Below, piece after piece: positions 35,590-44,020 of a stretch of DNA of 64,000 nucleotides. Positions within the stretch are counted from its first letter, which is position 1, and each line of letters starts with the position of its first letter. This DNA comes from Streptomyces sp. NBC_00353 (GTDB lineage Bacteria; Actinomycetota; Actinomycetes; Streptomycetales; Streptomycetaceae): the NCBI RefSeq assembly GCF_036108815.1, contig NZ_CP107985.1:2542001-2606000 (forward strand). Direction: 5' to 3'. The notes under the pieces were generated by a model. It was not told where the DNA came from and did no database searches. It was given only the letters and a program-made list of their open reading frames with translations. The position numbers and the translations under genes were made by a program.

Positions 35590-36309
35590 TCAGCTCGTGG
35601 CGCGTACCGCGTCGCGGATGAGGTCGGCGACCTCCTTCGGCTGGGAGAGCGCGACCGCGTGCGATGCGGCCTCGACCTCGACGATGGTTGCACCTGCGCG
35701 CTTCGCGGCGAAGCGCTGCACCTCCGGGTCTATGCCCCGGTCCGCACCGGCCACGAGCGCCCAGGACGGCTTTGCCTTCCACGCGGCCGCCGAGGCTGTC
35801 TCCGTGAAGGCGGAGGCGGCGAGCGGACGCTGCGACACAGCCAGCACCTTGGTGACGTCAGGGGGCACATCGGCGGCGAAAACCGACGGGAAGGCCTCCC
35901 GGACAATGGTGAGTTCGACGGCCGGGTCGCCGTCTGCGACGGGGTAGTCCCACTGCTTCAAGCTGCCGACCAACGGCGTGTCGGGGAAGCGGCCTTGCAG
36001 TTGGGCCATGCTCTCGCCCTCTTCGAGTACGTAGGCCGCCACGTAGACCAGCCCGACAACGTTCTCCGTCATGCCGGCCACAGTGATGAGCGCACCGCCG
36101 TACGAGTGGCCCACCAGCACGACGGGACCTTCGATCTGGGCGGCCACGGACACCAGGTACGCGGCGTCGGAAGCAAGGCCGCGCAGCGGGTTCGCCGGAG
36201 CCACGACGGGAATGCCGTCACTCTGTAGTTCGGCGACGACCCCGGACCAGCTGGACGCGTCGGCGAACGCGCCGTGTACGAGGACCACCGTGGGAGTGGA
36301 TGTGCTCAT
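35590..36309 (-). CDS. Alpha/beta hydrolase (salicylate-esterase-like), paralog 3
   Basis: A 239-residue cytoplasmic hydrolase. VVLVHGAFADASSWSGVVAE, VVLVGHSYGGALITVAG (Ser) and EAASHAVALSQP (His) are the catalytic motifs. It is close in sequence to paralog 1 at 15347 over its whole length. It follows the HSL-type esterase gene with an 18-nt gap and ends in a strong terminator, so the two form a bicistronic unit. Confidence 0.92.
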   Translation of the reverse strand: MSTSTPTVVLVHGAFADASSWSGVVAELQSDGIPVVAPANPLRGLASDAAYLVSVAAQIEGPVVLVGHSYGGALITVAGMTENVVGLVYVAAYVLEEGESMAQLQGRFPDTPLVGSLKQWDYPVADGDPAVELTIVREAFPSVFAADVPPDVTKVLAVSQRPLAASAFTETASAAAWKAKPSWALVAGADRGIDPEVQRFAAKRAGATIVEVEAASHAVALSQPKEVADLIRDAVRATS

Positions 36310-36327
36310 GTCCGCTCTCCTCGGTCG

Positions 36328-37299
36328 TCAACGGGAATGCAGCGCAGTACGCAGCGTGCGGACAGCCATGGTGATGGCGGCCTCGGCGGCGTGGGTCTCG
36401 CGCAGGGCGTTGAGCATCACGAAGTCATGGATGATTCCCTGGAAGCGCACGGCAGTGACCGCGACGCCTGCCTCACGGAGCTTGTTGGCGTAGGCCTCAC
36501 CCTCGTCCCGCAGCACGTCGGCCTCGCCCGTGATCACGAGGGCGGGGGGCAGACCCGTGAGCTGGTCGGTGGTGGCGCGCAGCGGAGACGCGGTGATCTC
36601 GGCGCGCTGCTTCTCGTCGGTGGTGTACTGATCCCAGAACCACTGCATGCCGTCGCGGCGGAGGAAGTAGCCCTCGGCGAACTGGTGGTACGAGCCCGTG
36701 TCGAAGTTCGCGTCAGTGACCGGGTAGAAGAGCACCTGCTGGACCAGCGGGATATCCCCGCGTTCCTTGGCCATCAAGGTCAGCGCGGCGGTCATGTTGC
36801 CGCCGACCGAGTCCCCGGCCACGGCCAGCCTGGAAGCGTCCAGCCCCTTGGACGCGCCCTGCTCCACGACCCACTGCGCCACCGCGTAGTTCTGCTCGAT
36901 GGCGACCGGGTAGCGGGCTTCGGGAGAGAGGTCGTACTCGGGGAAAACGACGGCCGCGCCGGCCCCGACGGCAAGCTCGCGCACCAGACGGTCGTGCGTG
37001 TGGGCGTTGCCGAACACCCAGCCGGCACCATGGATGTAGAGGATTACCGGCAGCGAACCTTCGGCACCGGCAGGCTTGACGATGCGAGCCCGGACGCTGC
37101 CCGTCGGGCCGCCCGAAACGGTGATCCACTCTTCGTCGACGGCCGGCTTCTCGATGTCGCCGGCCTGCACCTCGTCGACGGCCTTGCGGCCCTCCGCCGG
37201 GGCGAGATCGAACAGATACGGGGGGTTGGCGGTGGCCTCTGCGAAAGCGGCTGCCGCCGGTTCCAGTATCGGCTGGACCGGCACTGCGGCATTGGACAT
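36328..37299 (-). CDS. HSL-family (GDxxG) carboxylesterase
   Basis: A 323-residue hormone-sensitive-lipase-like hydrolase. YIHGAGWVFGNAHTHDRLVR is the oxyanion motif (HGAG instead of HGGG), VAGDSVGGNMTAALTLMA holds the nucleophile Ser, GEADVLRDEGEAYA the Asp, and GIIHDFVMLNAL the His. ATG 37299 has AGGAGAAAA upstream. An N-terminal remnant of a close paralog sits at 45958. First gene of a two-gene unit with the downstream hydrolase. Confidence 0.93.
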   Translation of the reverse strand: MSNAAVPVQPILEPAAAAFAEATANPPYLFDLAPAEGRKAVDEVQAGDIEKPAVDEEWITVSGGPTGSVRARIVKPAGAEGSLPVILYIHGAGWVFGNAHTHDRLVRELAVGAGAAVVFPEYDLSPEARYPVAIEQNYAVAQWVVEQGASKGLDASRLAVAGDSVGGNMTAALTLMAKERGDIPLVQQVLFYPVTDANFDTGSYHQFAEGYFLRRDGMQWFWDQYTTDEKQRAEITASPLRATTDQLTGLPPALVITGEADVLRDEGEAYANKLREAGVAVTAVRFQGIIHDFVMLNALRETHAAEAAITMAVRTLRTALHSR

Positions 37300-37380
37300 G
37301 GGTTTTCTCCTGAGGTCTTGTCCGGACCGCCGGGCGCTCCCAAGCGGAATCACTCATAACGCTAGACCCGCAATGCAGGC

Positions 37381-37735
37381 TCAATTTGTCCAAGAGCGCA
37401 CCGCCGCAGCCCCGCCGCGCACAACGGGGCCTGGTACAGCGGACCGATTCGTGCTCGAAGCTCCAGCGGAGCTTGGCCAGCCGCACCAGCGAGGCCAGAT
37501 GCATACCGGAGGGCAGGCTGGACAGCCAGAACTGCACCGGCGCGCTTTCGCCGGCGGGCCACTCGGCCAGCAGCCATCGCTCGGGCAGCGCCGGGCCGCA
37601 GGTGGCCAGGCGGATCTCGCGTCCGGCAGGACGGATCCGCAGGGCGACGAAACGCGAGTACATGCGCTTGAGACCGCTTCGGTCCCTGCCCGGTCGGGCA
37701 GCTTTCCCGCCAAGACACCGGCAGCTTGCGACCGT
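37381..37735 (-). pseudogene. IS701-family transposase fragment
   Basis: The minus strand reads YSRFVALRIRPAGREIRLAT, then GPALPERWLLAEWPAGES, APVQFWLSSLPSGMHLASLV and RLAKLRWSFEH, an internal part of IS701 (DDE) transposases. Family sequence ends at about 37440, and the catalytic C-terminal part is missing. It abuts an IS5-type fragment. Confidence 0.75.
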
Positions 37736-37850
37736 CAAGGCAGACGCCGACGGCGTCTGCCTTGACCGACTGTAGGTCGATCAACCCGGCTGTCGGTTCG
37801 GCGTCCCGGCCCAGCCGCTGTGGACCTTCCAAGCGCAGCCCGTCATAAGA
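37715..37850 (-). pseudogene. IS5-type transposase fragment
   Basis: PQRLGRDAEPTAGLIDLQSV followed by KADAVGVCLDG resembles the start of the DDE domain of Streptomyces IS5-group transposases (RDAEPTAGxIDSQSVK). It runs into a 33-nt palindrome and then into the IS701 fragment. Only about 45 residues are recognisable. Confidence 0.6.
37734..37766. repeat. 33-nt near-perfect palindrome at IS fragment junction
   Basis: Left arm 37734-37749 and right arm 37751-37766 are exact complements, 16 nt each, around a single central A. The core is GGCAGACGCCG-A-CGGCGTCTGCC. It lies exactly where the IS5-type reading stops making sense, so it looks like a fold-back copy created during a rearrangement. Confidence 0.8.
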
Positions 37851-38188
37851 AGGCCGGAAGGGTCGGCCGGCAGCCGATCGGCAAGGTGGGCGGCGGGGGC
37901 GGTACGGGCGATGGCGTGCAGAACGCCCGACGGAATCTGGGACTCCTTGACCTGAGCGTTGTCGCGCCGGCGGCGGATGAATGCGGGAGCCGTGCAGGTC
38001 AGCGCATCCTTGTCGGGCTCAGATCACGGAAAAAGTTTTCAATATGCAGGAGGCGGCTTATTTAAGCCATTTCTGCGACACTTAAAAACCGACGACCCGC
38101 TGTTCTCTCTCATGAAGCACGGTATGCAGCAAAGCCGCTTTCCACAAATATTCTTGGCAGGCAAGGGGACGGGTTAGTCAGATGAGCG
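37851..38188. other. AT-richer stretch without a recognised gene
   Basis: Between the IS5 fragment and the SALP pseudogene. From about 38020 to 38165 the base composition drops noticeably, with runs such as GGAAAAAGTTTTC and the inverted repeat GGCTTATTTAAGCC at about 38054. No gene is evident; it may mark imported DNA. Confidence 0.4.
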
Positions 38189-38612
38189 TCATTCACCCCT
38201 GCTTGTGAGCGCAGCCACAGCACGGTCGAGGTCAATGTGGAGACTCTCCGCCCCAAGGGGCACCAGCATGAAGGTTTGACACAAAAACGTAGCAACATCG
38301 GAAACCGCGATATCGACCAGCGCCTCTCCCCCGGTGGACCTCAGAACGATGCGCATGGTGTGCAGACGGAATCGGCGCCTGGGGAAGACAAGCACGTCAC
38401 CCATACCGGTCGGCCGGCGCAGGCCCTCGGCGGCAGCATACGAGCGAACACCCAGTCGACGGGCCTCATCGCTGGTGCACCAAGGGAAAGGCGCACGGCG
38501 TAGGGTCGGTCATGTCGTAGTGCAACTCCGCGGGCAGCGGCACCGGGAGCTCTTCCGGAACCCAGACCTGCACCGCCACCGCGCACATGGTCGAGGTAAG
38601 AGGCGGCCTCAT
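38189..38612 (-). pseudogene. SsgA-like (SALP) sporulation protein, two frameshifts
   Basis: ATG 38612 starts MRPPLTSTMCAVAVQVWVPE and the SALP signature VPLPAELHYDMTDP. One base is missing at the following Pro codon run, after which AVRLSLGAPAMRPVDWVFAR is in the next frame. A second single-base loss near CTGCCGCCGAGG moves to the frame of MGDVLVFPRRRFRLHTMRIV through to the stop at 38189. Aligned with the intact copy at 53196, both losses are clear. SALPs guide septation and peptidoglycan remodelling in sporulating actinomycetes. Confidence 0.85.
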
Positions 38613-38689
38613 TCAATCCCTCACACTGGTTCATATAAATGGCTTTTCTGTGAATGACCCTAAAACACTGCGGCCGTCGCGACTTACGA

Positions 38690-38880
38690 AAGAACGCACG
38701 GAGCATTGTCCAAGAAAGAACGATTCCCGGATTCGCCTCGCAAAACCTGGACATCGGCCATTCGACGAGGGACACCGCTCCATCGCAATGGATGAGATCC
38801 AATCGGCGTACCTTCAGTCGTCGCCACTGGATCCAGCCGCCCACGGTGTGGTGTTCGGTCTCGAGGAGTGTGCAGAGGGA
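38690..38880 (-). pseudogene. AraC-like HTH remnant upstream of SALP pseudogene
   Basis: LETEHHTVGGWIQWRRLKVR then an IHCDGAVSLVEWPMSRFCEA stretch resembles the end of an AraC/XylS DNA-binding domain, and is badly degraded. A second copy in the same relation to the other SALP gene is at 53690-53835. Confidence 0.5.
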
Positions 38881-38919
38881 GAAGATCGCGAAGGCCCTCA
38901 AGCCAGTCTGTGCTGGAAC

Positions 38920-39205
38920 GCCTCCAGGACCTCGGTAAGGTCGGACACGAAGCACCCGGCGATGGTTCGGCTCTGGGCGCGCGCCTGGGCGGAGTGCGTG
39001 CCCTTCCTCCAGTTCGACGTGGAGATCCGCAAGATCGTGTGCACGACGACGACGGGAGCGTCAACGCCCTTATCCGCAGGACCGTCGCATCCGCGGGCAC
39101 TTCCCGACGGGCAAGCCGCCCTCAGGTGCGCTCGCTAGAAGGCCGCACTCCAAGCCCTCGATATCGCCTTCGACCCGGCTCACCGCCGGATGCTGCTAAA
39201 AAACA
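38920..39205 (+). pseudogene. IS256-family transposase, C-terminal remnant
   Basis: The plus strand reads WARAWAECVPFLQFDVEIRK IVCTTTT style sequence, then VNALIRRTV and HFPTGQAALRCAR-like sequence in other frames, and ALQALDIAFDPAHRRM. This matches the IS256 C-terminus (TPFL, CTTNAIES, NARIRRAV, HFPNEAA) with several frameshifts. Confidence 0.65.
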
Positions 39206-39360
39206 CTGAACGCGCTCCACCGTTCGCTGTACAGAACCTAGTCTTCGTGCGGGGCCCTGGCCTTTCCCCGAGGTCAGCGAAGTGCTGGCAGGCAAGGCGC
39301 TTGCGGTGCGAGCCAGAAGGTCCTGGCCCTGTTGACGGATAATGTTACGTGAGGGGAGAA

Positions 39361-41703
39361 GTGGAAGGCGAGAGCGGGATGCGATTCGGCCAGATGTTGC
39401 GTGAGTTGCGGCAAGCGCGTGGCTTGACGATTGAGGAGCTGGCCGAGGCGTCTGGTGTTTCAGGCCGCGCGATAGGTGATATGGAGCGGGGGCGTAGTCT
39501 GCGTCCGCATCGTGGGACGGTCGCCGCGCTCATGCAGGCTCTGCAGTTGGACGAAGTTGCGCGTGGCGAACTGCTGGCGGCTGCCCGCCCGACTGTGAAG
39601 TCTTTCCAGGCCGTCAAGTTCTCGCCCTATTCGTTGCCCAGAGGTGTCCGGGACTTCGTCGGGCGTCATTCGGAGTTGGCTGTGCTGCGCGGCCTCGCGC
39701 AGCGGTCCGCCGAGGACACCGGGCCGCAGGGGCGGGGAAGAAGTACGGCTGCACCGCCGGTTGCGGTGGTGTTCGGTGCGCCGGGGAGCGGCAAGACGAC
39801 CTTGGCGGTCCGGCTGGCCGAGGAATGTGCTGCGAATTGCGTGGACGGGGCGTTCTTGCTGGACATGCGGGGTCTGGATGCGGAGCCGCTTTCGGTGGAG
39901 GAGGCGGTGCTGCGTCTGCTGGGCGCATGGGGCGTCGCTGATCTTGATTTGGCACGGTCGAGTGCTGAGGAGCGTCTCGCGCGTTATCACGCGATCACCG
40001 TCGGGCTCCGGGCGGTTTTGGTCCTGGACAATGCCGGTAGCGAGGCTCAGGTCAGACCCTTGCTGCCGCGTGAGGGGCATCTGCTGGTGGTGGTGACCAG
40101 TCGTCGTACCCTCCCCGGTCTGGAGGGTGTGCAGCGAGTGGAGTTGGGTGCGCTGACCGAGCAGGAGTCCACCTCGTTGCTGCGTGCCGTTGTCGGCGCC
40201 GGCCGTGTGGACGCGGAGCCGGAAGCCGTGCGCTCGGTGGCCGAGTTCTGTGGATACCTTCCCCTGGCTTTGCGGGTGGCCGCGAACTGGGCCGCGACCC
40301 GTACGAACTGGAGCCTGCAACGGCTCGCCGCCCGGCTCACGGACGAGGATCGCAGGCTGGATTCGCTCAGTGCCGGAGACCTGCGGGTCAACTCGGCTTT
40401 CTCACTGTCCTACTCGCGTCTTGCTCCTGAGGTCGCCCGGATGTTCCGGCTGCTGTCGCTAGTACCGGGACCGGACTTCAGCGTGCCGCTGGCGGCCGTG
40501 CTCGCCGGCGTGTCCCTGCCCGCCGCGGAAGACGCCCTGGAGGAACTGTTGGAGGCGGGACTGCTGATGACCTACAGCGAGGACCGCTACCGCTTCCACG
40601 ATCTGCTGCGCCTGTATGCCAAGACCCGCCATCGCTTGGAGGACGGCGAGGAGAAGTCGGTGGTGGCCAGTTCCCGACTGCGGACCTGGCTGCTCCAGAC
40701 AGCCATCGTCGCCGGCCGCTGGTACGAACCGGGCCACGGTGCACCACCACCGGACCCCACCCGCCTGGTCGCCCTCGACGACCCCGAGCAGGCGATGCAC
40801 TGGATCAAAGCGGAGGCCGACAACTGGTTGGCGGCGTACTTGGCAGCGTTCCGCGAGGCAGCCGAGGGCGGCGAGCACGCTTTGGTCACCGAGGTGGCGG
40901 AAGCCATGCACTGGTTCCCCAGCAACTGGCTGTCCATGGGCCACTGGGGCGAGATCTACGAAGGGGCCGCCGAGGCCGGCGCGGCCCTTGGTGACGCCGG
41001 ACTGGAAGCCACCCACCGCAACTACCTCGCATGGGCCTATCGGGCCCGCGAACAGCGCCATGATGATGCGGTCACAGCCGCCACGCGCACGCTCGGCCTC
41101 GCGAGAGCCGCTGGGAACGTCGTCCAGCAAGCATGGGCACACTGCTATCTCGGCTGGCTGCAGGTCACGGCCAATGACGTGTCGTCCGCCGCCGACAATT
41201 ATCGCCAGGCCATGACACTGTTCGCCCGGGCCGACGAGATCAACGGATACCTCCAGGCGGCCAGCGGGAGCATCGGGATGCTGCGGAAGGCCGGTCGCGG
41301 GGACGAAGCCGTCAAGACCTACCAGGAGGTCATGGACGCGCTCGCGGACCCTCGCAACCGCGACCGCGTTCCGGCGAATGTACGGGATGTCATCTTCCTG
41401 ACCGCCACGTATAACGTGTCGTTCGTCCAGCTCAACCAAGGGCACTGGGTGGACGCGGTCGATGCTCTGCGTTCCATCCGCGGGCAGTTCGACGCCCGCG
41501 GTCGGTACCGGCAGGCAGGCAGGGTCTACCTGAACCTGGCCCACGCGCTCGCTCACCTCGGTGAAGACGCCGAGGCAGCCACCGAGTACCGCATCGTGCT
41601 CACACTGGAAGGCCGCATCCCCTCGAACCTGGCGGAAGAGGCCCGCAAAAGTCTCGAGGCCCTCACCGCCGGCCGACTGGAGCCACCGACCCGGTTCAAG
41701 TGA
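39361..41703 (+). CDS. XRE-HTH / NB-ARC / TPR regulator (STAND ATPase), copy 1
   Basis: About 780 residues. An XRE helix-turn-helix (RELRQARGLTIEELAEASGV) is followed by an NB-ARC ATPase: VVFGAPGSGKTTLAVRLAEE (Walker A, about 135-150), VLVLDNAG (Walker B, about 218-225), VVTSRRTLPGL (sensor), then a winged helix RYRFHDLLRLYA (about 409). TPR repeats fill the C-terminal 250 residues. STAND proteins work as ATP-dependent switches triggered by ligand or damage. Copies 2 and 3 lie at 47.0 and 50.3 kb. GTG 39361 is placed by alignment with copy 3; GTG 39349 and ATG 39379 are alternatives. Confidence 0.88.
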   Translation: MEGESGMRFGQMLRELRQARGLTIEELAEASGVSGRAIGDMERGRSLRPHRGTVAALMQALQLDEVARGELLAAARPTVKSFQAVKFSPYSLPRGVRDFVGRHSELAVLRGLAQRSAEDTGPQGRGRSTAAPPVAVVFGAPGSGKTTLAVRLAEECAANCVDGAFLLDMRGLDAEPLSVEEAVLRLLGAWGVADLDLARSSAEERLARYHAITVGLRAVLVLDNAGSEAQVRPLLPREGHLLVVVTSRRTLPGLEGVQRVELGALTEQESTSLLRAVVGAGRVDAEPEAVRSVAEFCGYLPLALRVAANWAATRTNWSLQRLAARLTDEDRRLDSLSAGDLRVNSAFSLSYSRLAPEVARMFRLLSLVPGPDFSVPLAAVLAGVSLPAAEDALEELLEAGLLMTYSEDRYRFHDLLRLYAKTRHRLEDGEEKSVVASSRLRTWLLQTAIVAGRWYEPGHGAPPPDPTRLVALDDPEQAMHWIKAEADNWLAAYLAAFREAAEGGEHALVTEVAEAMHWFPSNWLSMGHWGEIYEGAAEAGAALGDAGLEATHRNYLAWAYRAREQRHDDAVTAATRTLGLARAAGNVVQQAWAHCYLGWLQVTANDVSSAADNYRQAMTLFARADEINGYLQAASGSIGMLRKAGRGDEAVKTYQEVMDALADPRNRDRVPANVRDVIFLTATYNVSFVQLNQGHWVDAVDALRSIRGQFDARGRYRQAGRVYLNLAHALAHLGEDAEAATEYRIVLTLEGRIPSNLAEEARKSLEALTAGRLEPPTRFK

Positions 41704-41790
41704 CAGGCGCCCGACCGATGCACGTCAGGACCGGAAGAAGGAGGGTGACACCTCAAGCGCTCTCCCTGGTGCGTCGTTCCAGGTCTGCGA

Positions 41791-41945
41791 CCGATTCAGG
41801 ATACGCAGGAGCATGGGAAGGCTCGGCACCAGTTACGACAACGCTCTGGCCGAGAGCCTGTGGCAGAGCCTGAAACGCGAGTCCGTCTACACGAAGGCGT
41901 TCTCGACCATGAGCCAGGCGCCGCTGGAGATCTCCCGGCTGAGTC
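41791..41945 (+). pseudogene. IS3-family transposase, C-terminal remnant
   Basis: The plus strand encodes CDRFRIRRSMGRLGTSYDNA then LAESLWQSLKRESVYTKAF, the conserved DNA around the last catalytic Glu of IS3 OrfB. Nothing upstream of the fragment is family-like, and it passes directly into IS256 remains on the other strand. Confidence 0.7.
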
Positions 41946-41984
41946 GTGTTCTCGCAGCCGATGGGATCGGAGCCAACTCCCCGC

Positions 41985-42175
41985 ACCACCTGGTCAGTTA
42001 CTGCAGCATCCCGCCCTCACCGGTCAGCCGCAGCCCCTCATTGCGGGGCCGGCCCACGAGCGTCGCAACCAACTGCTCGTCCGTCGTAGCGCTGGACACC
42101 GCCTCGGCGGGACTCCTGGACCTGCGTCGACTCCACGGCGGTATCGCTGATCACGAATCTTGTCCTTGATCATCA
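41985..42175 (-). pseudogene. IS256-family transposase, N-terminal remnant
   Basis: ATG 42175 starts a frame that must be shifted to read ISDTAVESTQVQESRRGGVQ and again DEQLVATLVGRPRNEGLRLT followed by GEGGMLQ and a TAA where homologues have Gln. This is the IS256 N-terminus, related to the remnant at 17925. Confidence 0.65.
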
Positions 42176-42377
42176 GATCCGCCGTTGAAGACAACTCCCC
42201 CACCGGGCGTATCCCAAAAAGCGCCCTCAACGCGTTCGCGCTGTTTCGAAGGCCGGTGGCGCCCCGTGGAACCGAGAACGTACACAAGACCGCTTACATG
42301 GGCGCCCCGGCCCCGAACCTGGGAACAGTGTGTGGGTGCCTCCTACGACTGCGTCATGCAGGCCAGAGACGACCGTG

Positions 42378-43178
42378 TCAGGAGCGGACGGCCACTCGGG
42401 CGGCATCGAGGATGACGTCGGTCACCACGCCGGGTCGGGTGATGAGGGACAGATGACCGGCGTTGACCTTGGTGATGTGAGAGCCCGCACGGTTGGCCAT
42501 GGCCAGCTGCTCAGCTGAGGGGATGACGTGGTCGGCCGTGCCGACCACGGCCCAGGAGGGGATGGTCTGCCAGGCGGGCATACCGGAAGGCTCGGATCCG
42601 GCGCTGACAGCGAAGGGGCGCTGGCCGGCTGCCAGGAGCCGGGCTTGGGCGCTGGGGACACCGTTGGCGAAGCAGTCGGCGAATCCCCGGTAAGCACCGT
42701 TGGGTGCAACCTTCAGGTAGGCGTCGAAGTCACCCTCGGGGGAACCGGGATACTGCACCAGGTTCAGAAACGTCGACGGGTCGGCGGTGACGCACGAACC
42801 GGGCCGGGCGGCGTTGATCTGGAACACGGTCTCGCCCTGGGCGGGGATGTAGGCATCGTCGTAGACCAACGCCTTGACATTGGGATTGCCCGCGGCAGCG
42901 TTCGTGATGACCATGCCGCCGTAGGAGTGGCCCACCAGGACGACCGGGCCCTGAATACTGGTCAGGTAGTTCTTCAGGCTCTGCGCGTCGTAGTCAACGC
43001 CACGCAACGGGTTGGGCGGGGCGACGACGGTGTAGCCGGCGTGCTGGAGGCGGCTGATCACCGGGTTCCAACTCGACGCATCCGCCCACGCACCGTGTAC
43101 GAGCACGATCGTCGGCTTGGGACCGAGGTCCTTCGCGGTGGTGGTGGCCTGCGCGACCACCTGGGTGGCCGGCACCAC
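42378..43178 (-). CDS. Alpha/beta hydrolase with disrupted signal peptide, paralog 4
   Basis: A hydrolase domain with VLVHGAWADASSWNPVISRL, VVLVGHSYGGMVITNAAAGN (Ser) and NAGHLSLITRP (His). In-frame codons upstream of GTG 43178 encode a good signal peptide (LRKSRVLAAACALAVAGAVV), but the only ATG candidates near 43240-43257 are cut off by a TGA or are in another frame. A one-base insertion near 43235 would explain this. Without repair the protein would start at 43178 and lack the signal. Two Cys residues suggest an exported ancestor. Confidence 0.75.
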   Translation of the reverse strand: MVPATQVVAQATTTAKDLGPKPTIVLVHGAWADASSWNPVISRLQHAGYTVVAPPNPLRGVDYDAQSLKNYLTSIQGPVVLVGHSYGGMVITNAAAGNPNVKALVYDDAYIPAQGETVFQINAARPGSCVTADPSTFLNLVQYPGSPEGDFDAYLKVAPNGAYRGFADCFANGVPSAQARLLAAGQRPFAVSAGSEPSGMPAWQTIPSWAVVGTADHVIPSAEQLAMANRAGSHITKVNAGHLSLITRPGVVTDVILDAARVAVRS

Positions 43179-43261
43179 CGCCCCGGCGACGGCCAGGGCG
43201 CATGCGGCGGCCAGTACGCGAGACTTGCGCAGCCGTCATCCTCGGAATCGCATGATGGAAG

Positions 43262-44020
43262 TCCTTTCGGTGGCCCTGTCACGGGCCAGGTGAGTGAGGT
43301 GACCGAGCCCGATGCGAAATCGGTGCAGGTACGGTGTCGGGCACGGCCAGGACGGTGAAACAAACGGAACGGCGTGTCCTGGGGAGGGCGCTGAGGGGCA
43401 ACGCGCTCCACGACGTGGCCTTTCGCTGTTATGCCGGTTCTTCCGCCAAAACGACCCAGATCACGTGCAAAGCGCTCCGGTGCCGTTGCTCCCACGCTAA
43501 AACCACGGCGCGGGCAGTAATCGCCCGCGTGCGTACTACCGCTGTATCAACAGCGCACAGAAGCGACGGCCATACCCGAGTGACGGATGACGGGAAATGT
43601 CGGTGCGCTACGAGGACGGATCCAGTGCACGGACAGAACACCCGAGCGTGTCGATCGGTCCTGACGTGGCGGAGCAACTCCGGACGGCATGCCCACGCTG
43701 GGCCAGGGCCGGATTCGCGCGAGCAGGTCATCCCGAGGAGCCAGTGGGTGCGGGTGGTACGCCGACGCCGCTGCCCCGCACACCCCGGGGTTGGTCCCGC
43801 GAGCTTCGATGACGGCTGGTGGCGGTGCTGGTCGGCATCGGACGCGATGGCGACCGCTTCGCGATGCGTTACGCAACGGTGGCGGTCATCAGCGCTCCGG
43901 CAACGGTACGTGGGCCGGCGCCGAGGTGTGGATGACTTCCAGTGGGCGCGCTCCGGCATCCATACCTCGACGAGCGCGGCTGCAAGGGCCGTAAACCTTC
44001 CGGACGGCGCTGCGGAGCCG
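43262..44020. other. Intergenic stretch without a recognised gene
   Basis: A 760-nt stretch between two minus-strand genes. Long open frames are present on both strands but show neither family motifs nor consistent codon bias, and no clear ribosome-binding site. It may be decayed coding DNA, but I cannot identify what. Confidence 0.35.
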
